DNA of 64,000 nucleotides from DATLMR01 sp964615905 (GTDB lineage Bacteria > Acidobacteriota > Blastocatellia > UBA7656): contig CAZTUB010000004.1 in NCBI GenBank assembly GCA_964615905.1, positions 62,001 to 126,000 on the forward strand. The letters are read 5' to 3'. Below are positions 9,187 to 17,942 of the stretch, piece by piece (within the stretch, counting starts at the first letter, position 1; every line of letters starts with the position of its first letter). A program made the position numbers and the translations under genes. Below the pieces are notes generated by a model. It was not told the origin of the DNA. It ran no database searches and worked only from the letters and a program-made list of their open reading frames with translations.

Positions 9187-10233
9187 ATGGGAAAGGACCG
9201 TATCATTTCTGGAGGCCATGAAGGGCCGGACGAGCAGCAGTTTGAGCTGAGCCTGCGCCCCAAATGGCTTGGCGAATACATAGGGCAGCAGAAGGCGAAA
9301 GAGAACCTGGAGATATTCATCCGCGCGGCGCGCAAGCGCGAACAGGCGCTCGATCACGTGCTGCTTTATGGCCCGCCGGGGTTGGGCAAAACTACGCTCG
9401 CGCACATTATCGCAAACGAGATGGGGAGCGATGTTAAATCTACCGCCGGGCCTGTTATCGAAAAGGCGGGCGACCTGGCGGCGCTGCTCACGAACCTGTC
9501 GGAAGGCGACGTCTTGTTCATAGACGAGATTCACAGGCTTAACCCTGCCATCGAAGAGGTGCTCTATCCCGCGATGGAGGATTACCAGCTCGACATCATA
9601 ATCGGTCAGGGGCCTTCGGCGAGGTCGATAAAACTTGAGCTGCCACGGTTCACGCTCGTCGGCGCGACGACAAGGGCGGGGCTGATAAGCGCGCCCCTGC
9701 GCGGGCGGTTCGGCATACCGCTCCACCTCGACTTTTACCCGGCAAAAGACCTTGAGGTGATCGTCCACAGGTCCGCAGATATTTTAGGCGTGGTGGTCGA
9801 AGAGAGCGGCGCGCGCGAGATAGCGCGGCGGTCGCGCGGAACCCCGCGAATCGTCAACCGCTTGCTCCGCCGCGTTCGCGACATCGCCGAAGTCCTTTAT
9901 GACGGGCGCGTGACGGACGAGGTCGCAGCCGACGCGCTCAACCGCATGGAGGTAGATATTTACGGGCTGGACGAGATAGACCGAAAGCTTTTGCTCACGA
10001 TCATCGACAAGTTCAACGGCGGCCCCGTTGGGCTCGGCACGCTTTCGGCGTCGATCAGCGAAGACAAAGACGCGATTGAAGAGATATACGAGCCCTACTT
10101 GATCCAGATTGGCTTTTTAAACCGCACCCCGCGAGGGCGCACAGCGACCAGGGCCGCTTACGATCACTTCGGCTTCAACTTTCCAACCGAACCCCGCAAC
10201 CTGGACCAGGGAATCCTTTTTGGCGAAGGTTAA
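9187..10233 (+). CDS. ruvB: Holliday junction branch migration helicase RuvB
   Basis: A 348-residue AAA+ motor that drives branch migration with RuvA. Visible features are LRPKWLGEYIGQ near the N-terminus, Walker A GPPGLGKTT near residue 62, Walker B DEIHRL, sensor GATTRAGL, and a C-terminal winged helix with EPYLIQIGFLNRTPRGR. The length matches the family. A possible -10 TAAAAT is at 9138-9143, about 45 nt before the start, with a poor -35. ruvA and ruvC are not adjacent. Confidence 0.96.
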   Translation: MGKDRIISGGHEGPDEQQFELSLRPKWLGEYIGQQKAKENLEIFIRAARKREQALDHVLLYGPPGLGKTTLAHIIANEMGSDVKSTAGPVIEKAGDLAALLTNLSEGDVLFIDEIHRLNPAIEEVLYPAMEDYQLDIIIGQGPSARSIKLELPRFTLVGATTRAGLISAPLRGRFGIPLHLDFYPAKDLEVIVHRSADILGVVVEESGAREIARRSRGTPRIVNRLLRRVRDIAEVLYDGRVTDEVAADALNRMEVDIYGLDEIDRKLLLTIIDKFNGGPVGLGTLSASISEDKDAIEEIYEPYLIQIGFLNRTPRGRTATRAAYDHFGFNFPTEPRNLDQGILFGEG

Positions 10234-10525
10234 CACTTTCCGCGCGGCGCGCGTCATTATCGGTGGCAGGGGTTAGAGGCTTGATTTCGGGCCTTTAACC
10301 TCTATCTTTGAAACGGCGGCGAGGCGGGATTTTAAGTTTTTTATCTTTTCTTGAAACCTTTTCGAGTCTGAAATCACTAATACTGTGAATGAAGAACTTA
10401 TAAGGTAAAAGTATTGTAAAAAGGCATGAAAAAGATGAACTTTCCACAGCTTGCGCCGTTAAACCGTGTAAATCGCGTGAATAGAGCAAGTTAAGTTCTT
10501 TGCCGTGCGTGATTTGGAGGGAACA
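10234..10525. other. Intergenic region after ruvB
   Basis: A 292 nt gap with an AT-rich stretch (10321-10420). I see no gene. It probably carries the ruvB terminator and the promoter of the next gene, but I cannot identify either with confidence. Confidence 0.4.
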
Positions 10526-11302
10526 ATGAAAAGAATAAACAAAACAAACGGCACTCCCCTTGGAATGGCTTTCTTATTTTTGAGCGTTCTGGCGATGCCC
10601 TTCTCGTTGAAGGCTGTGGGGATCAACGTGGAGATCAGTCCCAGGATCGGCGCGGTTGTAGAGGCGTGGGGGCAGATCGCGGGTACGATGGTTTTAGGTT
10701 CGCACCCGATGAACGCCGCCGAGTGGTCTTTCAGAAACGCTTCCGACACCGCACCCGCCCCTGAGGGCGCGGACGCGCCGGAGGCCGAGTGCAGCCTTAT
10801 CGCGAGTCTGTTGAGCGAGGGCTGCGAAGACCAGTTGACCCCGGCCGACGTCCCTGCTCCAACCCCGGTTGAGGCGCAGGAGCAGCCAGGTATTGAATCG
10901 TTCGCGCAGTCGGCAAAAGCGACCGCTCGCGCGCCGAAGATCAGGCACACCGCGAGCTCCGCGACTATCGCGATGGCTCAACCCGCGACGGCGATTTCGA
11001 TTTCAACAGCCGTCGAGCTGGCGAATGATGTCAAAAAGGTCATCGCTATTGACCCGCAATCTTTAAAGCGGTTCAGCATCGAGATGCGTATCACAAACGG
11101 CGCAATAGCCCGCGCGATGAAAGAGGCGAGGACTTTGAGGCTGGCAGGCCGTTCATTCGCGGCCGAAGCGCCGCGCGCAGCACTCGACTGTGATTCGAAC
11201 AAGCTCGTTCATCCGCGCCGCGACGGCGAACCGGTCGAGCGACTCCGCCGCGTTCGCACAGAGGCTTCGGAGACCGTTTCCGAAGACACGCCTGATATTT
11301 AA
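10526..11302 (+). CDS. Hypothetical secreted or membrane-anchored protein
   Basis: A 258-residue protein starting at ATG 10526, chosen because GGAGG lies 6 nt upstream. Residues 13-30 form a hydrophobic signal or anchor segment. The rest is rich in Ala, Glu and Pro, with a basic C-terminus and a few Cys (ECSL, GCED). No family is recognised. It is a single-gene unit followed by a strong hairpin terminator. Confidence 0.6.
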   Translation: MKRINKTNGTPLGMAFLFLSVLAMPFSLKAVGINVEISPRIGAVVEAWGQIAGTMVLGSHPMNAAEWSFRNASDTAPAPEGADAPEAECSLIASLLSEGCEDQLTPADVPAPTPVEAQEQPGIESFAQSAKATARAPKIRHTASSATIAMAQPATAISISTAVELANDVKKVIAIDPQSLKRFSIEMRITNGAIARAMKEARTLRLAGRSFAAEAPRAALDCDSNKLVHPRRDGEPVERLRRVRTEASETVSEDTPDI

Positions 11303-11328
11303 GCCGCGAGCTTGAGTGATTTGACTCA

Positions 11329-11368
11329 GAGAGCCGGGAGCAGACAAAGCTCCCGGCTCTCTGCTTTT
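11329..11368 (+). terminator. Rho-independent terminator
   Basis: A perfect 12 bp stem, GAGAGCCGGGAG (11329-11340) with CTCCCGGCTCTC (11350-11361), encloses a 9 nt loop and is followed by TGCTTTT. It ends the transcript of the preceding hypothetical gene. Confidence 0.85.
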
Positions 11369-11462
11369 CGGCCCGACCCCCTCCGCAGCGTAAATCAAAA
11401 TTGACTCAGGAATTCGCGCCTCTTAAAATAGCCAGCGCAGCTGATACCCAGGAGGAACCGAG

Positions 11463-11927
11463 ATGTCCAAGCGAGGCGAGAAGCAGGTCAAGACGAAAAG
11501 GGAGACAAAAAGCGAGATGAAAGCAAAGATGCTTGACTCCCTGCTGTTCATTCCGAATCTGATGAGGCTGCTCGTAGCCCTGCTCAGAGACTCGCGAGTC
11601 TCATCGGCTGACAAGGCCATACTTGCAGGGACTATCATCTACGTGATCGCGCCCATAGACATAATCCCCGACTTCATACCGTTCATAGGGCTTGTGGATG
11701 ATTCCTACCTGATAGCCATCTCTGCGCTCAGGCTTCTGAACCGCGCGGAGGCGAGCGTGGTGAGGGAGCATTGGAGAGGCGAGCGCGATGTGAAAGAGCT
11801 TGTGACGAACATCTCGCGAGTAGCCGAGTTCTTTCTGCCAAAGCGTATTAAGAACGTTCTGCGCGGGCGCATCGACCCGAAAAGCAACCTCTCGCTTGTC
11901 GAGAAAAAACGAGCCGCAAACGAGTAG
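11463..11927 (+). CDS. YkvA family protein (DUF1232)
   Basis: A 154-residue protein with the DUF1232 core SADKAILAGTIIYVIAPIDIIPD and a following hydrophobic segment FIGLVDDSYLIAISALRLL. The N-terminal 25 residues are strongly basic. AGGAGG precedes the ATG by 7 nt. The family is widespread and its function is unknown; the Pro-Asp-x-Ile-Pro-Asp motif suggests membrane association. It converges with mpl with a 9 nt gap. Confidence 0.85.
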   Translation: MSKRGEKQVKTKRETKSEMKAKMLDSLLFIPNLMRLLVALLRDSRVSSADKAILAGTIIYVIAPIDIIPDFIPFIGLVDDSYLIAISALRLLNRAEASVVREHWRGERDVKELVTNISRVAEFFLPKRIKNVLRGRIDPKSNLSLVEKKRAANE

Positions 11928-11936
11928 GCTTAGGCG

Positions 11937-13340
11937 TTACTTTTCGGCAAGCGATCTCAAAAGTTTTTCGTGAATGCCGCCGAATGACCCGTTCGACATG
12001 ATTACCACTACATCGCCTGCGATCAGCCGCTCTGTCAGGTGCGCGACGATCTGGTCGGGAGCTGGTATGTAATCGGCCTCGCGGCCCGCTCGCCTAAGAT
12101 TTTGCGCCATCTCGTCGGGCGAAATGGCCGTCTCGGCCGTGTACCGCTCAGGGTGAAAAAGGCCCGCAATCACTATCTGGTCCGCGTTTGACAGCCCCTG
12201 CTCGAACCCTTGCTGAAATATCCTTTGCTGCGCAGTGTAAGACCTGGGCTCAAAAACAGCGACGATTCGATGTCCGGGGTACTTCTGCCGCGCGGCCTTT
12301 AACGTCTCGCCTACGGCCGTAGGGTGGTGCGCAAAGTCGTCTATAACCGTGACCCCTCGAACCTGCCCTCGCACCTGCATGCGGCGCTTCACGCTTTTGA
12401 ATTCGGCCAGCCCCTCGGCTATGCGAGCGCGGTCAAACCCTAACATCTCTGATGCTGCGATAACGCCCAGACAGTTTCGCACGTTAAAAGCCCCTGCCAG
12501 CGGAGTACGATACCGCCCAAACTCGCTACCGCCCACCTCGACGCGAAAAGATGTCATCTCGCCCGTGTAGTCTATATCGACCGCGCGCCAGCGAGCGCCT
12601 TCGTCGATGCCAAAGCTCTCGACGCGCGAGAGCGCTCGCGGCGCAAGCTCACGCACAAGCTCCGAATCCCACCCCGCGACCAGATGGCCTCGCTGGGGGA
12701 TGAGATTTATCAACCGGCTGAAGGCGAACTTGACGGCTTCCGTGTCGCGGTAGATGTCCGCGTGGTCGAACTCCACGTTATTCAAGATAACGGTGTCGGG
12801 AAGATAGTGCATGAACTTCGGCCCCTTGTCGAAATAGGCCGTGTCGTACTCGTCGCCTTCGATGGTGATGAAATAGCTGTCGGTTACGCGAAAAGACGAA
12901 TTGAAGTTTTCGGCCACCCCGCCGATCAAAAACGACGGGTTCGCGCCTGCCGACTCCATCGCCCAGGCCATAAGCGATGTCGTAGTGGTCTTGCCGTGCG
13001 TGCCTGCGATCACGACCGAGTGGCGGCCTCGGATAAAATTCTCTTTGACGACCGATGCCATCGAAGTATAAAAGAACTTTTCGTTAAGCACGTACTCAAG
13101 CTCAGGGTTTCCGCGAGTTATGGCATTGCCTACGACCACTACGTCGGGTCTTTCGGCGACGTTTTGCAGCTTATACCCGTGGCTCACAGGAATCTTCAGC
13201 CGCTCAAGCTCAAGCGACATCGGCGGATACACATTCTCGTCCGACCCTGTGACCCTGTGACCCTGCGCAACAAGCATCCCGGCCAGCGAAGCCATGGCCG
13301 TTCCGCAAATGCCTATCAAGTGATAGTGTTTTCTCTCCAA
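11937..13340 (-). CDS. mpl: UDP-N-acetylmuramate:L-alanyl-gamma-D-glutamyl-meso-diaminopimelate ligase
   Basis: A 467-residue Mur-ligase family enzyme. Mpl joins recycled murein tripeptide to UDP-MurNAc in cell-wall recycling. The N-terminal Rossmann part (HLIGICGTAMASLAGML) is followed by the ATP loop GTHGKTTTTSL near residue 113 and the C-terminal DDFAHHPTAV motif. The spacing GICGTAMASLA is typical of Mpl rather than MurC, which usually reads GIGGSGMSG. Its presence implies meso-DAP peptidoglycan and recycling. Confidence 0.92.
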   Translation of the reverse strand: MERKHYHLIGICGTAMASLAGMLVAQGHRVTGSDENVYPPMSLELERLKIPVSHGYKLQNVAERPDVVVVGNAITRGNPELEYVLNEKFFYTSMASVVKENFIRGRHSVVIAGTHGKTTTTSLMAWAMESAGANPSFLIGGVAENFNSSFRVTDSYFITIEGDEYDTAYFDKGPKFMHYLPDTVILNNVEFDHADIYRDTEAVKFAFSRLINLIPQRGHLVAGWDSELVRELAPRALSRVESFGIDEGARWRAVDIDYTGEMTSFRVEVGGSEFGRYRTPLAGAFNVRNCLGVIAASEMLGFDRARIAEGLAEFKSVKRRMQVRGQVRGVTVIDDFAHHPTAVGETLKAARQKYPGHRIVAVFEPRSYTAQQRIFQQGFEQGLSNADQIVIAGLFHPERYTAETAISPDEMAQNLRRAGREADYIPAPDQIVAHLTERLIAGDVVVIMSNGSFGGIHEKLLRSLAEK

Positions 13341-13460
13341 AAAATCTCCCCTTACGCCGTATCGTGATTGAGTATAGCTGTCAGAAAATCCTTTGAAAAG
13401 TTGAACGGGCGCAAGGCTCTTGCCCCTCGCTCGCCTCGCATGAAAGAATGCCGGGCCGTG

Positions 13461-14414
13461 ATGAAAGCCATTCTATTTGACGGGTCGCTAAAGCTTGAAA
13501 CCGGGTTGGAGATTCCCGAACGTCCGGGCGAATCTCTCGTCCAGGTGATCGCGGCAGGTATATGCAACACGGATCTCGAAATAACAAAGGGCTACGCGGG
13601 GTTCAAGGGCGTGCCCGGTCACGAGTTTGTCGGCCGCGTCGTAAAATCTGAAGACGCCTCGCTCATAGGCCGTAGGGTCGTAGGCGAGATCAACGTCGGT
13701 TGTAACGATTGCGAATTATGCAGCCGGGGCGACCAGCGCCATTGCGCCGAAAGAACCGTCCTGGGAATAAAGGGTCGCGACGGCGCTTTCGCAGAATTTC
13801 TTTCGCTGCCCGCTCGTAACCTTTTGCCGATCCCCGATCAAATCTCAGATGAAGCGGCGGTCTTCATAGAGCCTCTTGCCGCTGCCTGCCAGGTGCTCAA
13901 TCAGGTCGAGATCAACCCGTCTACAAGGGTCGCTCTTGTCGGTGACGGGAAACTGGCGCAACTCATCGTGCGCGCCCTCTCGCCCGCAGGGTGCGAGGTG
14001 ACGGTCTTCGGCAAGCACCCGGAGAAACTCGATCTTGCCGCGTTGGCGGGCGCAAATTGCGTAATCGGCCCTCAGACCTCGCAGGCCAGTGGATTCGACG
14101 TCGTTATCGAGGCAAGCGGTTCTGCAAACGGCCTGGAGACGGCCATCCGGCTCGTCCGCCCGCGCGGGGTGATAGTGCTCAAGACGACTCATCATGGCGC
14201 GACACGTGTTGAAATGTTCCCGGTAGTCGTAAACGAAATCTCTATAATCGGGTCACGTTGCGGGCGGTTCCAGCCCGCGATAGACCTGCTTGCCAGCGGG
14301 CTTGTCGATGTGGCGCCGCTTGTGTCCGAGCGCCTCCCGATAGACGAAGGGTTGCTTGCCTTTGAGCGTGCCGCCGCGCCCGGAAGTCTAAAAGTGATAA
14401 TCTCAATGCGATAA
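13461..14414 (+). CDS. Zinc-dependent alcohol dehydrogenase, MDR family
   Basis: A 317-residue medium-chain dehydrogenase. ATG 13461 is preferred because the sequence from MKAILFDG matches the usual family start; in-frame Met codons upstream at 13440 and 13368 would add up to 31 non-homologous residues. The catalytic zinc site is ICNTDLEI with GHEFVGRV, and the structural zinc site has four Cys (CNDCELC, then RHC). A Rossmann dinucleotide motif (VALVGDGKLAQLI) follows. It probably oxidises an alcohol or polyol with NAD(P); the substrate cannot be told. Confidence 0.88.
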   Translation: MKAILFDGSLKLETGLEIPERPGESLVQVIAAGICNTDLEITKGYAGFKGVPGHEFVGRVVKSEDASLIGRRVVGEINVGCNDCELCSRGDQRHCAERTVLGIKGRDGAFAEFLSLPARNLLPIPDQISDEAAVFIEPLAAACQVLNQVEINPSTRVALVGDGKLAQLIVRALSPAGCEVTVFGKHPEKLDLAALAGANCVIGPQTSQASGFDVVIEASGSANGLETAIRLVRPRGVIVLKTTHHGATRVEMFPVVVNEISIIGSRCGRFQPAIDLLASGLVDVAPLVSERLPIDEGLLAFERAAAPGSLKVIISMR

Positions 14415-14493
14415 AAAGCCCTTCATCCCCCGGCCCGAACCGCGAATCAGGCTCCCAGAACCGATTTCAAGGCATCAACTCAAAAGAAAATTG

Positions 14494-14522
14494 TTGACAC
14501 GCCAGCAGGCAAGTGTTATAAC
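14494..14522 (+). promoter_or_regulatory. Strong sigma70-type promoter for the HU gene
   Basis: TTGACA (14494-14499) is separated by exactly 17 nt from TATAAC (14517-14522), giving an untranslated leader of roughly 60 nt before the HU start. This is the clearest promoter in the left part and fits an abundant nucleoid protein. Confidence 0.8.
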
Positions 14523-14588
14523 CCCGCCGGTGCGACTACTATATGTTGGATAAGCAGTCGGATAGACACACGATATTTAGGAGGCGGG

Positions 14589-14873
14589 ATGAACCAGGGC
14601 GAGCTGATAGAGAAAGTGGCGAGCGTTGCTTCTATAACCAAAGCCGAGGCCGAGCGCGCTATTAATGCGGTCAAAGGGGCGATAACCGACAGCCTTCGCA
14701 AGGGCAATAAAGTTACCCTTGTCGGATTCGGCACCTTCGCGATTTCGCACCGGAGGTCGCGGCGGGGCCATAACCCTTACACGAGCGAGTTGATCAAAAT
14801 ACCGGCCACGAAAGCCGTCAGGTTCAGCGCCGGAAAACAACTGAAAGAGGCGGTCAACAAACGGAAGAAGTAG
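14589..14873 (+). CDS. hup: HU family DNA-binding protein
   Basis: A 94-residue histone-like protein that bends and compacts DNA as a dimer. The N-terminal helices (MNQGELIEKVA, KAEAERAINAV), the GFGTF turn and the beta-arm region (RRGHNP, near residues 56-61) with conserved Pro are present, and the C-terminus is basic. AGGAGGCGGG immediately precedes the ATG. It is monocistronic behind the strong promoter at 14494. Confidence 0.95.
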   Translation: MNQGELIEKVASVASITKAEAERAINAVKGAITDSLRKGNKVTLVGFGTFAISHRRSRRGHNPYTSELIKIPATKAVRFSAGKQLKEAVNKRKK

Positions 14874-15194
14874 GGTGATTTAACTCTCGACGTTTAGCCT
14901 TCGGCTCAAAGTCGCCGCGCTTTATAAAACTCCGCGAGCAAACCAAAACTGTCCCAACACGGGTTATAAGACCGGCCTGCCTCTACAACTATCCCGCACC
15001 GTCAAACATCAGATTAGTGCACGAAAAAGTGCGATAGTTAACTGAAAGGGTGAGATTGAGAATTGGAGCGTTAAACGGCAAACGCGCTAAATTAAGAAAT
15101 AAAAGGGCTTTTTATTTGTCAGGCTTTGGAATAACAATTGCCGTCTAATAGTATGGTAAACGGGCTGCTGGAAAGACGTTAGCAGGTAACGGAT
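14874..15194 (+). promoter_or_regulatory. 320 nt gap with candidate promoter for the lysine-rich pair
   Basis: No gene is visible. Near its end TTGGAA (15126-15131) and TAGTAT (15149-15154) are 17 nt apart and about 40 nt before the next start codon, a plausible promoter. The middle is AT-rich. Confidence 0.4.
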
Positions 15195-15413
15195 ATGAAA
15201 AGAGGGTTTAACAGAGCAATATTAAGTGGTATCCTTACAGGCATGCTCTGTACAGGAGCGCTGGCCCGTGACGCGTCGACCTTTGACGACCAGAAGCAGA
15301 AGAAGGAAAAAGAGAAGGTAGAGGTTGTCGTAGTCAAGAAGAAAGACCGTGACGAGTCGCCTCGAAATACGGAGGCTCCAAAGCCGCGCGGCCGTGACCG
15401 TGCGAGCGTTTGA
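15195..15413 (+). CDS. Small secreted lysine-rich protein
   Basis: A 72-residue protein with a signal peptide (about residues 1-25, ending near GALA-RDA) and a highly charged mature part dominated by Lys and Glu (DQKQKKEKEKVEVVVVKKKD), then a Pro/Arg tail. No family is recognised. It is followed 28 nt later by a protein of the same design, so they look like a tandem pair. Confidence 0.55.
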   Translation: MKRGFNRAILSGILTGMLCTGALARDASTFDDQKQKKEKEKVEVVVVKKKDRDESPRNTEAPKPRGRDRASV

Positions 15414-15441
15414 AGCGCCAGGCAGGAATGAAGGCAGTCAG

Positions 15442-15666
15442 ATGAAAAAGATCGTTTTACTCATAGCTATTGCCCTCTTTGGTATAACCGCCGTCGGGTC
15501 GATGCCGTCCGAGGACTTTGCCGTCTACGCCCAGAAGAAGGGCAAGGAGAAGAAAGACCCTCCCGGTCCTCCGGTGGTTAAAGATAAAGAGCCAAAGGAT
15601 AAGGGTGGAAACGACCGATCAAAAGACCGGCCAAAGAGAGACAGGAAGCCGCCCGACGACGAATAA
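15442..15666 (+). CDS. Small secreted lysine- and proline-rich protein
   Basis: A 74-residue protein starting at ATG 15442, where a hydrophobic signal sequence (MKKIVLLIAIALFGI) begins. Cleavage is likely after VYA near residue 30. The mature part is almost all Lys, Asp, Pro, Gly and Arg and is predicted to be disordered. It resembles the preceding gene in length, signal and composition but not residue by residue. It may be a polyelectrolyte cell-envelope protein; no function is claimed. Confidence 0.55.
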   Translation: MKKIVLLIAIALFGITAVGSMPSEDFAVYAQKKGKEKKDPPGPPVVKDKEPKDKGGNDRSKDRPKRDRKPPDDE

Positions 15667-15672
15667 GCCGGT

Positions 15673-16032
15673 CTATTTGCCGGCGAAACTCGCAAGCGCT
15701 GTCTTTTCATCCGAGAAAATTTCAAACACCCCGTCAAGCTTAGAGATCGACAGAATATTCCTTACAGATTGAGAAGGCGAGAGCAGTTTGACGTGGCCCT
15801 TCTTCTTCAAGACTGATCTGTAGCATTTGATAAGGCTGCCCACGCCCGTGCTGCTGATATAGGTTACCCCGCGCAGGTCTATCAGAAACTCTATCTCATC
15901 TTCTGCCACAAAATTCTGGACGGTTTCGCTGAGCTGGTCGGGGCCTTCGCCAGGGTCTAATCGCCCTGTAACCTTTATGATGCGGATGGAGTCTGCCTTT
16001 CGGCTTATTACTTTGGTCGGGCGTCTCATCAT
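15673..16032 (-). CDS. STAS-domain protein, anti-sigma-factor antagonist type
   Basis: A 119-residue single STAS domain. The start at 16032 (ATGATG) is chosen because the domain begins soon after; in-frame Met codons up to 16104 would add a non-conserved tail. The central motif YISSTGVGSLI carries the Ser that is phosphorylated in SpoIIAA/RsbV proteins. Such proteins release sigma factors or other regulators by partner switching. No anti-sigma kinase is adjacent. It converges with the lysine-rich pair with a 6 nt gap. Confidence 0.8.
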   Translation of the reverse strand: MMRRPTKVISRKADSIRIIKVTGRLDPGEGPDQLSETVQNFVAEDEIEFLIDLRGVTYISSTGVGSLIKCYRSVLKKKGHVKLLSPSQSVRNILSISKLDGVFEIFSDEKTALASFAGK

Positions 16033-16274
16033 AATAGATCTACTCTTGTCTGAAATCATCGTGCAGGTGGGACTAACGGTGTGGACAGCCGCGCGCAAAG
16101 CCAAACCGTTACTGATCGTCTTGCGAGGAGCCGGTCCACCGGCGGTTATTACAGGCTAAATACAAAGAATGGGCCAGTCCCAAAACCGACCATCCATATT
16201 ACATCAAGACCACCGGTCGAACAAGAGAGCCATAAGACCTAATTGAAGCCGGAGGGCGTTGTAGAGTGGCAACC

Positions 16275-17096
16275 TCAGCTTGCGCGAATACGGTGGTATT
16301 TGGCCTCTACAAGCATGTACAGGCCGTAGATCGCCAGCCCTGCTGCGATTACGGCGAGCAATGCTTTTCCAAATGGCAGCTCTGTGAGCGATTCGAGTGC
16401 GCCGCTGAGCCCTCGAACTTCGGCAGGGTTATACCGTATCGCGGCTATGATTAAAAAGCCGCCGATGATTATGAATACAACGCCGCGAGCGGCCAGTCCG
16501 AACCTGCCGAACCGCGTCGCCCATACGTTTTCGCGTTTGCCCATAGCGCCCACTTCGAGCCGCTTGCGAAATTTGGCTTTGTAGCCTTTGTAAATCTGAT
16601 AGACCCCGAAGCAGATGAAACCTCCCCCGGCGAGCCCGACCAGAATCGTGCCGAAGGGAAGATTCATGATCTCAGTGGCCCGGCTCCTGTGCTCCTGCTC
16701 GCTATCGGCTCCACCATCGCCAAGCAAGAGACGCGCGGCGTTGAAAGCCAGCCCCGCGTGGAGCAGTCCGCTGCACGCGTAGCCGAAACGTATAGAGATT
16801 CCCTTCAGGTCTTTGCCTTTGCCCTCGGCGTCTATAACGCTTTCACTAAATCGCCATATTGCGTAACCGGCAAGCCCGATTGCGACAGCGCCGAGCAAGA
16901 CCTGACCAAAAGGCTGTGAGTAGATTTCGTAAAACGCGCCGCGCGTGTCTGTCGTCTGACCGCCTGCGCCCAGCGCGGCAAGAGCGGCGAGCACGCCTAT
17001 CAGGATGTAAACTACCCCTTTTGTGGCGTACCCGAACCGCGCAATGCGTTCAACCCATCGAGGGACAGGCTTTCTTGAGGAACCCTTTTTGCCCAT
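16275..17096 (-). CDS. DUF1206 integral membrane protein
   Basis: A 273-residue protein with six hydrophobic helices arranged as three two-helix repeats. Each begins with a pattern like R-ARFGYATKGVVYILIG, RFGYACSGLLHAGLA or RFGLAARGVVFIIIG and continues with LPFG-ILL-A-GLA-YG. That triplicated unit is diagnostic of DUF1206. Its function is unknown. It is the last core gene before the cassette array. Confidence 0.9.
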   Translation of the reverse strand: MGKKGSSRKPVPRWVERIARFGYATKGVVYILIGVLAALAALGAGGQTTDTRGAFYEIYSQPFGQVLLGAVAIGLAGYAIWRFSESVIDAEGKGKDLKGISIRFGYACSGLLHAGLAFNAARLLLGDGGADSEQEHRSRATEIMNLPFGTILVGLAGGGFICFGVYQIYKGYKAKFRKRLEVGAMGKRENVWATRFGRFGLAARGVVFIIIGGFLIIAAIRYNPAEVRGLSGALESLTELPFGKALLAVIAAGLAIYGLYMLVEAKYHRIRAS

Positions 17097-17174
17097 AGCT
17101 GCCGATGATCAAATTACAATAGCGCAGCCATTTTGTATACTCTCGTTTGATCATTAACTTTTCATAGGAAACGG

Positions 17175-17255
17175 CTCGACAGGAGCGAGCGAAGCGAGTC
17201 TCGTACGCCCGGGTCAGTGTTATGTCGAGCGCCCGGTCAACCGACGCGTTAGACC
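17175..17255 (+). other. attC-like site 1 (degenerate R'', intact GTTAGAC)
   Basis: The right core GCGTTAGAC (17246-17254) is intact, and the interior GAGCGAAGCGAGTCTCGTAC and CGCCCGGTCAACC closely resembles the site at 42139. The left core is degenerate (GCTCGACAGG). It marks the left edge of the array, before the DinB-like gene. Confidence 0.65.
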
Positions 17256-17310
17256 GTTACGCGTGGCTCGCTGAGGGGAAGCTAGTGTTTCGAAAGCGTG
17301 TGCGAGTAGA

Positions 17311-17856
17311 ATGACAGCAATGAAACATGACCAATTCAGTTTAGACAATGCTGTGGCGATTCTTGAGCGGACGCCCGCGAGCCTTGCCGCATTGCTTTCG
17401 GGTTTGCCTGAGACGTGGGTACGGGCAACGGAAGGCGAGGGCACCTGGTCGCCATACGACGTGATCGGCCACCTCATCCATGGCGAGCGGGCAGATTGGA
17501 TCCCGCGCGCCCGGCACATTCTGGCAGGGAAGACGGAACCGTTCGAACCGTTCGACCGAATGGCTCAATTCACCGAGAGTCAGGGCAAGAGCCTGGGAGA
17601 ACTGCTGGCGACCTTTGCCGACCTTCGGCGGGAGAATGTTGCTGCGCTGTTAGGGATGAATCTGACGGACGATGACCTGCGCCGCAGGGGGCTGCACCCT
17701 GAGCTTGGCGATGTTACGCTTGGGCAACTGCTGGCGACGTGGGTGGTGCACGACCTGGATCACGTGTCGCAGGTAGCGCGGACGATGGCGAAGGTATACA
17801 CGGAGGCGACTGGGCCTTGGAGCCGGTATCTGTCGATCTTACGGGACCGGCAATGA
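17311..17856 (+). CDS. DinB-like (DinB_2) protein
   Basis: A 181-residue four-helix-bundle protein of the DinB/YfiT group. The family His ligands are suggested by VIGHLIHGER (near residue 55) and by WVVHDLDHVSQV near residue 148, spaced as in metal-binding DinB_2 proteins. Members are often thiol transferases or stress proteins; the activity here is not known. A second in-frame ATG at 17320 is possible. It is the first gene of the array. The next gene follows without a visible attC, so the two may share a cassette. Confidence 0.8.
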   Translation: MTAMKHDQFSLDNAVAILERTPASLAALLSGLPETWVRATEGEGTWSPYDVIGHLIHGERADWIPRARHILAGKTEPFEPFDRMAQFTESQGKSLGELLATFADLRRENVAALLGMNLTDDDLRRRGLHPELGDVTLGQLLATWVVHDLDHVSQVARTMAKVYTEATGPWSRYLSILRDRQ

Positions 17857-17942
17857 TAGTAGGCTTCGACGAAGGCGCGGTCTGGCAACCGCATGCGCCC
17901 GAGCCCGAAGCCTTTAAAGTCTCATCAAAACTCCGGCAGAAT

